From CAIWXH01 sp964555675 (GTDB lineage: Bacteria; Chloroflexota; Chloroflexia; Chloroflexales; Chloroflexaceae): a DNA stretch of 8,948 nucleotides. Shown here in pieces: positions 1 to 4,923 of this stretch (positions are counted from its first letter, which is position 1; every line of letters starts with the position of its first letter). The translations under genes were made by a program, and so were the position numbers. A model generated the notes under the pieces. That model saw nothing but the letters and a program-made list of their open reading frames with translations, had not been told where the DNA came from and did no database searches. The DNA lies in the NCBI GenBank assembly GCA_964555675.1, contig CAZKTU010000262.1, forward strand, positions 1 through 8,948, in the 5' to 3' direction.

Positions 1-1
1 G

Positions 2-52
2 CCGCCGGCCTGCGGCAGCCTGCCCTACCTGAACCTGGCCCTGCTGGCCTGA
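2..52 (+). CDS. possible 3' end of an unknown gene cut by the window edge
   Basis: From position 2 a reading frame runs to a TGA at 50-52 and encodes about 16 residues ending in LPYLNLALLA. The fragment is too short to assign to a family. It is called only because the first 50 bases lie next to a convergent gene end at 88 and would otherwise be unexplained; frame 1 is also open, to a stop at about 61-63. The true frame is therefore uncertain. No function is proposed. Confidence 0.2.
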   Translation, partial: PPACGSLPYLNLALLA

Positions 53-94
53 TCGGGGGGTGACGCTCGAACCTCTAGCCTCCCTGATCAGGCC
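46..94. repeat. 9-bp inverted repeat spanning two convergent stop codons
   Basis: GGCCTGATC at 46-54 is the exact reverse complement of GATCAGGCC at 86-94, with a 31-nt loop. The left arm contains the possible rightward stop (50-52) and the right arm contains the stop of the leftward EVE gene (88-90). It could form a hairpin in transcripts from either side and act as a weak bidirectional terminator. There is no T-tract and the loop is long, so that role is uncertain. Confidence 0.3.
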
Positions 95-519
95 TCTGCG
101 CCCAACTCCACACCCATTGCCGCGGCGAGCCGGGCGAAGTCCAGATGCTCGATGCGGAACAGGCCGCGGCGGAACGGGAAGCCCCACTGCTGCTTGTCCT
201 CGATGAACGCCAAGTCGGGGATGAGCGGCTGGATTGGGGCCTCCCGGCTCGCCGCAAAGGCCACCGCCCGACGCCAGGGGTGAAACGTCGGTGTCATCTC
301 GACCTGGTAGGGGGCGTCGTCGGCGATCTGGCCCATGGCCGTGAAGGCCTGAAGCGGCTCGCCGCCGCGGAACTCGGTGCGCGGCGAGTAGAAGACGAGC
401 CAGTCCCCACGCCGCAGCTGGCGCAGCCGGGTATTGCGACCGTGGTCGGCCTGGGTGAAGCCTCCGGCCACGCCAGTGAGCACATGGGCCCGCGAGACGG
501 TGTTGATCCAGTACTGCAT
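88..519 (-). CDS. EVE domain-containing protein (UPF0310 type)
   Basis: This 143-residue protein is essentially one EVE domain, a PUA-like fold. Visible hallmarks are the N-terminal YWINTVSR (residues 3-10), GVAGGFTQADHG (16-27), GDWLVFYSP (38-46), the QAFTAMGQI strand (57-65) and FHPWRR (79-84). The size matches stand-alone family members. EVE/PUA-like domains are known or suspected to bind modified bases in nucleic acid; the role of free-standing EVE proteins is not well defined, and no enzyme activity is visible. The ATG at 519 has AGGAG (529-525) five bases upstream. The gene starts 11 bp after the VOC stop, so the two form one leftward operon driven by the 965-943 promoter. No signal peptide or membrane segment is seen, so it should be cytoplasmic. 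Family assignment is firm; function is open. Confidence 0.9.
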   Translation of the reverse strand: MQYWINTVSRAHVLTGVAGGFTQADHGRNTRLRQLRRGDWLVFYSPRTEFRGGEPLQAFTAMGQIADDAPYQVEMTPTFHPWRRAVAFAASREAPIQPLIPDLAFIEDKQQWGFPFRRGLFRIEHLDFARLAAAMGVELGAEA

Positions 520-530
520 CGCCGCTCCTG

Positions 531-896
531 TTACGCGTCGTGGACGGTGATCAGGTAGCCGTCCGGGTCGCGGAAGACAAAGGTCTGCCCGAAGGGGCTC
601 TGGGCGAGCGGGCGGACGATCGGCACGCCGCGCTCCTGGAGCCGGGCGAGCATGGCGGGCGCGTCGTCAGCCTTCAGCCAGAGGGCGACGCCCAGTCCGG
701 GCTGGCCGGCGTCGAGCTGCACGCCGGGAAGCGGGGTGCGCACCGCGAAGGCGATTGGCCGGGTGGCGAAGACCACGGCATCGGGTGGGCTTTGCGGGGC
801 CCGCGCGAGGCCGACGACCTCCTCGTAGAAGTGGACTGCGTCGGCCAGGTTGCGCACCTGAAGGGCCACGAAGTCGGGTCCCTCGATAGTCGCCAT
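531..896 (-). CDS. VOC superfamily (glyoxalase/bleomycin-resistance-like) protein
   Basis: At 121 residues this is a single-chain VOC protein with two beta-alpha-beta-beta-beta modules. The first runs from VALQVRNL (residues 10-17) through VHFYEEVVGL (21-30); the second ends in the signature FRDPDGYLITVH (108-119). VOC proteins include glyoxalase I, extradiol dioxygenases, and antibiotic-sequestering or thiol-transfer resistance proteins. Usual metal-ligand positions here are Gln13 in the first strand and His119 in the last; the pair is non-standard, so catalysis versus binding cannot be decided. The start at 896 is supported by AGGAG (908-904) seven bases upstream. It is first in a leftward operon with the EVE gene and lies divergent from a MarR regulator, which suggests induction by a small molecule. 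The substrate is unknown. Confidence 0.85.
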   Translation of the reverse strand: MATIEGPDFVALQVRNLADAVHFYEEVVGLARAPQSPPDAVVFATRPIAFAVRTPLPGVQLDAGQPGLGVALWLKADDAPAMLARLQERGVPIVRPLAQSPFGQTFVFRDPDGYLITVHDA

Positions 897-927
897 TGGC
901 GGGCTCCTCTCTCTGTGGTATCCTTAG

Positions 928-962
928 TATCAGGATACTGATATTATATCAGGGCACTGATA
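928..962. promoter_or_regulatory. two tandem TATCAG-N4-CTGATA palindromes, likely MarR operators
   Basis: TATCAG (928-933), CTGATA (938-943), TATCAG (947-952) and CTGATA (957-962) form two perfect 6-4-6 inverted repeats, with N4 of GATA and GGCA, separated by 3 bp. Half-sites recur every 9-10 bp, so all lie on about the same DNA face. The right palindrome fills the spacer between the -35 and -10 of the leftward promoter; the left one covers the -10 edge and start site. MarR dimers typically bind such 16-20 bp palindromes between divergent genes. The same sites flank a rightward TATTAT (942-947), a possible -10 for the MarR gene, implying autoregulation. Confidence 0.75.
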
Positions 963-970
963 CTTGTCAA
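943..970 (-). promoter_or_regulatory. consensus sigma-70 promoter of the VOC-EVE operon
   Basis: Read on the minus strand there is TTGACA (970-965), a 16-bp spacer and TATAAT (948-943), perfect matches to both consensus hexamers. Transcription would start near 936, about 40 nt before the VOC ATG. A promoter this strong upstream of small detoxification-type genes would be expected to need repression, which fits the two palindromes embedded in it. Confidence 0.8.
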
Positions 971-980
971 GGACAATACG

Positions 981-1409
981 ATGGTGGAGCACCGGGTGGG
1001 CTATCAGCTGAAGCGGGCGCAGCACCTGCTGCGGCTCGCCACCGACGCGGCGCTGCGGCCGCTGAACCTGACCATGCCCCAGTACGCGACGCTGAGCGCC
1101 ATCGCCGAGGTGCCGGGGGCCTCGAACGCGGCCCTCGCGCGCCGAGCGTTCGTGACCCCGCAGACGATGAATGAGATCGTGCGGGGGCTGGTGAGCGCGG
1201 GCCTGTTGGCGCGCCAGGCCCACCCCGAGCACGGTCGGGTGATCCAGCTCTACCTGACCCCAGCGGGGCAGGCAGCCCTCGGTAAGGCTCACGACCATGT
1301 CAACGCCGTGGAGGCGCGAATGCTCGACCGCTTGCAACCCGAGGAGGTAGCAGTCCTCGTCGGCTGGCTGAGGCAGTGCGCCGATCGTTTTGATGCTCTG
1401 GAGCCATGA
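981..1409 (+). CDS. MarR family transcriptional regulator
   Basis: This 142-residue protein has the MarR layout. There is an N-terminal dimerisation helix (about 5-28), then the winged helix-turn-helix (about 33-97) with MPQYATLSAIAEVPG (32-46), the recognition-helix region TPQTMNEIVRGLVSAGLLAR (59-78), and the wing HPEHGRVIQLYLTPAG (81-96), followed by a C-terminal dimer helix. Its one cysteine, Cys133, is in the C-terminal helix, so a cysteine-based sensing mechanism is not obvious. The ATG at 981 has AAGGA (969-973) seven bases upstream. It is divergent from VOC-EVE across 84 bp holding two perfect palindromes, the classic arrangement for a MarR repressor of both its neighbour and itself. 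The ligand is unknown. Confidence 0.92.
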   Translation: MVEHRVGYQLKRAQHLLRLATDAALRPLNLTMPQYATLSAIAEVPGASNAALARRAFVTPQTMNEIVRGLVSAGLLARQAHPEHGRVIQLYLTPAGQAALGKAHDHVNAVEARMLDRLQPEEVAVLVGWLRQCADRFDALEP

Positions 1410-1438
1410 TGACCGGTGAACGTCGCCTCTTTTCATTC

Positions 1439-1467
1439 TTGACTGTTTGCTCAAAAACTGCTAAAGT
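1439..1467 (+). promoter_or_regulatory. promoter of the first TetR gene with overlapping operator
   Basis: TTGACT (1439-1444), a 17-bp spacer and TAAAGT (1462-1467) form a good sigma-70 promoter just upstream of the AAGGAGG ribosome site at 1474-1480. The -35 is also the left arm of an imperfect 6-4-6 inverted repeat, TTGACT-GTTT-GCTCAA (1439-1454), which matches the perfect repeat at 2093-2108 in 11 of 16 positions. It is probably the autoregulatory operator of this TetR protein. Confidence 0.65.
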
Positions 1468-1486
1468 AGGGGCAAGGAGGAGGAGC

Positions 1487-2068
1487 ATGCCACGGCCACG
1501 GGAGTTCGACCGGGACAAGGCGGTTCAGCAGGCGATGGAGCTGTTCTGGCGCCAGGGCTACGAGGCCGCCTCGGTGCAGGCCCTCGGCGCCGCGATGGGG
1601 CTCAACCCCGGCAGCCTCTACAACGCCTTCACCGATAAGCACACGCTCTTCCTGGAGGCGTTGCGCTGCTACCAGGAGCGCGAGTACCGCCTCGCCTGCG
1701 AGCTGTTCACCGGCCCTGAGACAGGGCGGGCGGCAATCGCGCGCTTCTTCGCCCTCGTGGTTGAGCAGGACAGCGCCGACCCTGACCACAAGGGCTGCCT
1801 GATGGTCAACTCGGCCGCCGAGCTCGCCGACCGCGATCCCGAAGTGCGGGCGCGCGTTGCGGCCAGCCGCGACCAGATGACTGCTCTGTTCCACGACGCC
1901 ATCCTCCAGGCCCGGCGCGCCGGCGAGATCGCCGCTGACCGCGACCCCGAGACCCTGGCGGCCTTCCTAGTCAATAGCCTCTTCGGGCTGCGCCTTACCG
2001 CAAAGGTTCAGCCTGATCGGGCGGCACTCCTCGCCATCGTCGACACGACGCTCGCCGCGCTCGGCTGA
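1487..2068 (+). CDS. TetR/AcrR family regulator with NemR-like GCL cysteine
   Basis: This 193-residue TetR repressor has an N-terminal helix-turn-helix (about 8-54: FDRDKAVQQAMELFWRQGYE, then AASVQALGAAMGLNPGSLYNAF) and an all-helical ligand domain. Residues 102-113 (KGCLMVNSAAEL) resemble the GCL motif that in E. coli NemR holds the electrophile-sensing Cys106. Lys173 lies 69 residues after Cys104, the same spacing as the NemR Cys106-Lys175 pair (NemR numbering from memory). ATG 1487 is chosen because AAGGAGGAGGAG (1474-1485) lies directly upstream and the protein then begins MPRPREFD, as is usual. An in-frame ATG at 1406 overlapping the MarR stop would add 27 residues with no family similarity. 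A 6-4-6 repeat in its promoter and a better copy before the next gene make the SDR its likely target. Family is certain; redox sensing is inference. Confidence 0.92.
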   Translation: MPRPREFDRDKAVQQAMELFWRQGYEAASVQALGAAMGLNPGSLYNAFTDKHTLFLEALRCYQEREYRLACELFTGPETGRAAIARFFALVVEQDSADPDHKGCLMVNSAAELADRDPEVRARVAASRDQMTALFHDAILQARRAGEIAADRDPETLAAFLVNSLFGLRLTAKVQPDRAALLAIVDTTLAALG

Positions 2069-2082
2069 CGGCGCTTTTTTTT
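2053..2082 (+). terminator. candidate Rho-independent terminator after the first TetR gene
   Basis: CGCCG (2053-2057) pairs with CGGCG (2069-2073) and is followed one base later by eight T residues (2075-2082). The hairpin overlaps the TetR stop codon. The stem is short (5 bp, 11-nt loop), so efficiency may be modest, but the T-run is the longest in the window. It separates the TetR gene from the SDR, which would then need its own promoter. Confidence 0.5.
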
Positions 2083-2092
2083 GCGGCTATTC

Positions 2093-2108
2093 TTGAGCGA
2101 AAGCTCAA
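2093..2108. promoter_or_regulatory. perfect TTGAGC-N4-GCTCAA palindrome, likely TetR operator of the SDR gene
   Basis: TTGAGC (2093-2098), GAAA, GCTCAA (2103-2108) is a perfect 6-4-6 inverted repeat 46 bp upstream of the SDR start. The related copy at 1439-1454 sits on the promoter of the adjacent TetR gene. TTGAGC could also serve as a -35, but no convincing -10 is seen 16-18 bp downstream, so the SDR start site is not defined. Confidence 0.65.
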
Positions 2109-2154
2109 TAACTAGCGATGCTGTTCGAATAGTCTACACACAGGAGCGACAACC

Positions 2155-2910
2155 ATGGGCAAGCTCGACGGCAAGGTGGCGGTGATCACGGGCGGGAGCA
2201 GCGGGATCGGCTACGCGACGGCGCGAGCGTTCCGCGACGAGGGGGCGCAGGTCGTCATCACGGCCCGGTCGGCAGATGCGCTCGCGGCGGCGGAGCGCGA
2301 GCTGGGCGCGGGGGTTGTCGCCGTCGTCGCCGACACGCGCAAGGACGCCGACCGGGCAGGCCTCTTTCGCGAGGTCGGTGAGCGCTTCGGGCGGGTGGAC
2401 GTGCTCTTCGCCAACGCGGGCATCGGCCGCTTCAGCGCCCTGGGCGAGACAAGCGAGGCCTTCTTCGACGAGATCGTCGACACCAACTTCAAGGGGCTCT
2501 TCTTCACGCTCCAGGCGGCGCTGCCGCTGCTCAGCGACGGGGCCAGCGTCATCCTGAACGGCTCGGTCAACGCCCACGTCGGCTTCGCCAACGCTTCAGT
2601 CTACTCGGCGAGCAAGGCCGCGGTGCACTCGCTGGCCCGCACGCTCTCGGCGGAGCTCGCTCCCCGGGGCATTCGGGTGAACACGCTGAACATCGGCCCT
2701 GTGGAGACGCCGCTCTACGGTAAGCTGGGCCTGCCGGCGGAGGTGGTGCAGGGCTTCGCGCAGATGGTGGGGGCCCGCCTGCCGATCAAGCGCTTCGGGC
2801 AGCCCGAGGAGATTGCCCGGGCGGCGGTATTTCTCGCCTCGACTGACTCAACCTTCGTCGTCGGCTCGGAGCTGACTACCGACGGCGGCCTCAGCATCAA
2901 CGGTCTCTAA
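2155..2910 (+). CDS. classical short-chain dehydrogenase/reductase (SDR)
   Basis: This complete 251-residue classical SDR is expected to be a cytoplasmic NAD(P)H-dependent oxidoreductase acting on an alcohol or carbonyl. Residues 12-19 (TGGSSGIG) form the cofactor glycine motif, Arg38 at the end of the second strand suggests NADP(H) preference, and Asp60 and NAG (87-89) are conserved structural elements. The catalytic tetrad is present: Asn111, Ser137, Tyr150 and Lys154 (YSASK). The IGPVETP segment after the active site and the C-terminal GSELTTDGG are typical. AGGAG (2142-2146) lies eight bases before the ATG. It follows a TetR gene and carries that regulator's probable operator upstream, so expression is likely inducible. 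The substrate cannot be inferred. Confidence 0.92.
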   Translation: MGKLDGKVAVITGGSSGIGYATARAFRDEGAQVVITARSADALAAAERELGAGVVAVVADTRKDADRAGLFREVGERFGRVDVLFANAGIGRFSALGETSEAFFDEIVDTNFKGLFFTLQAALPLLSDGASVILNGSVNAHVGFANASVYSASKAAVHSLARTLSAELAPRGIRVNTLNIGPVETPLYGKLGLPAEVVQGFAQMVGARLPIKRFGQPEEIARAAVFLASTDSTFVVGSELTTDGGLSINGL

Positions 2911-3094
2911 CCTTCCGCTCCACCCACCACATCTGCAGGAGGTCGCGACCTTTGGAAGCAGCGCAACAGCCTCTTCCATCAAGTAAATTGCGGACGTAGC
3001 ACTGTCGAATATCCCGCGGTCTATCGGCTGTTTCTACGGCGGGAGGGCCAGGCCGAGCCCTCCCCACTGCTTACCGCGACCGACACGTAGCCGG
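2911..3094. other. 184-bp convergent intergenic region
   Basis: No convincing gene is seen here. It separates the ends of the rightward SDR and the leftward epimerase-like gene. It holds a 12-bp palindrome centred on GGTCGCGACC (2940-2951) of no evident function, and a strong hairpin at 3041-3064 annotated separately. Confidence 0.6.
3041..3064. terminator. GC-rich hairpin between convergent genes, possible terminator
   Basis: GGGAGGGC (3041-3048) and GCCCTCCC (3057-3064) form a perfect 8-bp, all-strong stem with an 8-nt loop. It lies between two convergent stop codons (2910 and 3095), where a bidirectional terminator would be expected. Neither side has a T-tract, so it is not a standard intrinsic terminator. 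Confidence 0.4.
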
Positions 3095-4018
3095 TCATTC
3101 CTCGCCAGGGAGGCCGTATGAGCCGCGTGCGAGCTCGTCGAGCACGGAGGGCCGCGTAGGCGCCCATCCAAGCAGGGCTCTTGCCCGCGCCGCCGAGACC
3201 CGCGAGTTGCGGGCGAACAGCCCGCCTGCACCATAAGCCATCACCCGCGCTTGCTCCTCCGGCATTGGTGCTACCGCCCCGCCTAGCCCCGCCGCCTGGC
3301 TCACCGCCTCCAGCAACGCGCGCTGGGTGACGAACGGCTCGGCCACGGCGTTGACCAGCGTGCCGCGCGGCGCTCGCTCCAGCATCAGCAGATACAGCTC
3401 GGCCACGTCGTCTACGTGCACCATGGAGAGCAGATTCTGGCCGTCGCCGGTGTAGAGCACCCGGCCGGTCTGCCGAGCCATCTCCACCAGCATGCGCACC
3501 GGACCGCCACCACGCCCGTAGACGATCGCCGGCCGGACGGCCATCCCTCGGATACCCGTCGCCCCGAGTACCTTGCGATCGTTCTCGGCCAGGCTCGACA
3601 GCATGGGCAGCGGCGGGATGGGCGTCGCCTCGTCGACCACCCGCTCGCCGGTGTCGCCGTAGGCGCCCGTTCCGCCGGTCAGGATCAGCGGCTTGCCTGT
3701 GCCCTCCAGCGCGTGTAGGAGCGCGTCCACCGCCCCGCTGGCGACGCGCCCCAGCTCCTCCATCTGGGCCGCGAAATCACCGTCCGGCGCGAATTGGGCC
3801 TGGGCGAGCTGGATCACTCCGTCGGCCGCCCGCGCCGCGGCGTAGAGGCTCTCGGGGTCGGTCAGGTCGCCGCGGTGCGGAATGATCCCCCGCGCCTCCA
3901 GCGTCGCCGCCGCCTGCTCCGAGCGGGCCAGGCCGATCACAGCGTGCCCCGCCGCTAGCAGCCGCTCTGCCACTGCGCTGCCGATGTAGCCCGTCGCTCC
4001 GGTAAGAAAAACCTTCAT
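3095..4018 (-). CDS. NAD(P)-dependent epimerase/dehydratase-like (atypical extended SDR) protein
   Basis: This 307-residue protein is an extended SDR. The N-terminus MKVFLTGATGYIGSAVAERL (1-20) has the GxxGxxG cofactor motif at 7-13; DLTD (51-54), TGGTGAYGDTG (114-124), VRPAIVYGRG (161-170) and MVHVDDVAELY (199-209) are the usual extended-SDR landmarks. The Tyr-x-x-x-Lys active-site pair is not present where expected; that region reads SSLAENDRK (141-149). It may therefore be an atypical reductase or an NAD(P)-binding redox sensor protein rather than a sugar epimerase. ATG 4018 is preferred over the in-frame ATG at 4048 because AGGAG (4033-4029) precedes it and the Rossmann strand begins there. 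It is divergent from a TetR gene and shares a double operator with it. The substrate is unknown. Confidence 0.85.
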   Translation of the reverse strand: MKVFLTGATGYIGSAVAERLLAAGHAVIGLARSEQAAATLEARGIIPHRGDLTDPESLYAAARAADGVIQLAQAQFAPDGDFAAQMEELGRVASGAVDALLHALEGTGKPLILTGGTGAYGDTGERVVDEATPIPPLPMLSSLAENDRKVLGATGIRGMAVRPAIVYGRGGGPVRMLVEMARQTGRVLYTGDGQNLLSMVHVDDVAELYLLMLERAPRGTLVNAVAEPFVTQRALLEAVSQAAGLGGAVAPMPEEQARVMAYGAGGLFARNSRVSAARARALLGWAPTRPSVLDELARGSYGLPGEE

Positions 4019-4067
4019 GGTGTGTACACTCCTGGCTGGGATAGCCATTGACGCTTCTTCGGCCGTG

Positions 4068-4097
4068 GTGGCAGCGTGAGGCCGCCTGTGTTATACT
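4068..4097 (+). promoter_or_regulatory. probable promoter of the second TetR gene
   Basis: GTGGCA (4068-4073; 4 of 6 matches), an 18-bp spacer and TATACT (4092-4097; 5 of 6) would start transcription near 4104, inside the left operator at 4103-4114. That gives a leader of about 95 nt before the ATG at 4199. The -10 is good, the -35 moderate. Confidence 0.5.
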
Positions 4098-4102
4098 CAA
4101 GT

Positions 4103-4140
4103 GGACGGCCGTCCTCTTAAAGGATAGCGGACGAGCGTCC
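4103..4140. promoter_or_regulatory. pair of GGACG-N2-CGTCC operators between divergent TetR and epimerase-like genes
   Basis: GGACGGCCGTCC (4103-4114) is a perfect 12-bp palindrome that extends to about 20 bp with one mismatched pair. GGACGAGCGTCC (4129-4140) is the second copy, with 5-bp perfect arms. Centres are 26 bp apart. The outer flanks AAGT and ACTT make the left arm of one and the right arm of the other complementary over CAAGTGGACG. The right site lies in the -35/-10 spacer of the leftward promoter; the left site covers the predicted start points in both directions. This is a typical TetR-type divergent operator. Confidence 0.75.
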
Positions 4141-4149
4141 ACTTGTCAA
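4121..4149 (-). promoter_or_regulatory. sigma-70 promoter of the epimerase-like gene
   Basis: On the minus strand, TTGACA (4149-4144), a 17-bp spacer and TATCCT (4126-4121) form a near-consensus promoter. Transcription would begin near 4114, leaving a leader of about 95 nt. Its spacer is almost filled by the operator at 4129-4140, the same placement as in the VOC-EVE promoter, and both promoters start with the 9-mer TTGACAAGT. Confidence 0.75.
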
Positions 4150-4198
4150 GAGTGAGACGACCAACCCCTTTCTCAGCAAGCACAGCGCGGAGCGAGCG

Positions 4199-4882
4199 AT
4201 GACCGAGCACCAAGGCCCTGGTGGCAGCGAAGGACCGACGCCGAGCCTGCGCATACCCCCGCTGACGTTTGCCCACCCGGACCTCGGCGGCCGCGGCGAG
4301 CGCCGGGACGCGGCGGCAAACCGCGAGCAGATCCTCGCCACGGCGCGCGCGCTCTTCGCCGATCACGGGGTCGACCACGTGACGATGGAGGAGATCGCCG
4401 CGGCGGCGGGAGTGGGCAAGGGCACGCTCTACCGGCGCTACCCTCACAAGGGCGCCCTTGCGCTGGCGCTGCTCGGCGAGAATGCCCTGCGCTTCGCCGA
4501 GGAGATGGAGCGCCGGGCCGCGCTCGAGCCAGACGACGCGCTGGGCCTGATCGCGGCCTTTCTGGAGGGGCTGGCCGCCTTCAACGAGGAGAACGGCGCG
4601 CTGTTGAGCGCGGCCGGCGACGCCGCCCTCGGCCCGCGCCGGGGGTGGCTCTACACCACACCGATCTACCAGTGGATGCGCGCCGCGCTACAGACGCTCC
4701 TGGCCCACGCGCTGACCCGGGGCGAGATCCGCCCGCTCAACCCGGCGGTTGCGGCCGATGTGCTGCTCGCCCCCTTCGCCATCGACCTGTACCAGTACCA
4801 GCGCCACGAGCTCGGGCTGAGCAGCGCAGAGATCCTGGCCACCGCCCGTGATGTCATGCTGAGCGGGCTGCGCAGTCGCTAA
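4199..4882 (+). CDS. TetR/AcrR family regulator
   Basis: This 227-residue TetR regulator starts with an unusual low-complexity extension of about 36 residues rich in Gly and Pro, then the DNA-binding domain (about 37-85): RDAAANREQILATARALFAD (36-55) and the helix-turn-helix VTMEEIAAAAGVGKGTLYRRYPHKGAL (61-87). The remaining helices, including GWLYTTPIYQWMRAALQTLL (149-168), form the ligand/dimer domain; the sequence style resembles SbtR-type TetR proteins, but that is an impression. The start has GCGGAG (4187-4192) six bases upstream; no better internal start is seen before the helix-turn-helix. It is divergent from the epimerase-like gene across two clear palindromes, so it most likely represses that gene and itself. 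It contains no cysteine, arguing against thiol-based sensing. Confidence 0.92.
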   Translation: MTEHQGPGGSEGPTPSLRIPPLTFAHPDLGGRGERRDAAANREQILATARALFADHGVDHVTMEEIAAAAGVGKGTLYRRYPHKGALALALLGENALRFAEEMERRAALEPDDALGLIAAFLEGLAAFNEENGALLSAAGDAALGPRRGWLYTTPIYQWMRAALQTLLAHALTRGEIRPLNPAVAADVLLAPFAIDLYQYQRHELGLSSAEILATARDVMLSGLRSR

Positions 4883-4923
4883 AGCAGGCACTCGACACTC
4901 CACCACAAGCTACAGGGGCAGCT

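Noticed and set aside
88..519. EVE-domain gene as part of a new anti-phage defence system
   Set aside because: No nuclease, helicase, methylase or toxin partner is present in the window; its neighbours are a VOC protein and a MarR regulator.
145..941. Rightward open frames opposite the EVE and VOC genes
   Set aside because: Both are shadows of well-supported minus-strand genes and would run through the VOC promoter.
930..1454. Leftward open frame across the MarR gene
   Set aside because: Antisense shadow of MarR; low-complexity Arg/Gly/His-rich translation without family features.
1406..1486. Upstream ATG of the first TetR gene overlapping the MarR stop
   Set aside because: It would add 27 residues unlike any TetR N-terminus, its codons cover the promoter and operator, and the ATG at 1487 has a strong ribosome site.
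2940..2951. 12-bp palindrome AGGTCGCGACCT downstream of the first SDR
   Set aside because: No second copy, no promoter nearby and no T-tract; a palindrome this short in GC-rich DNA can arise by chance.
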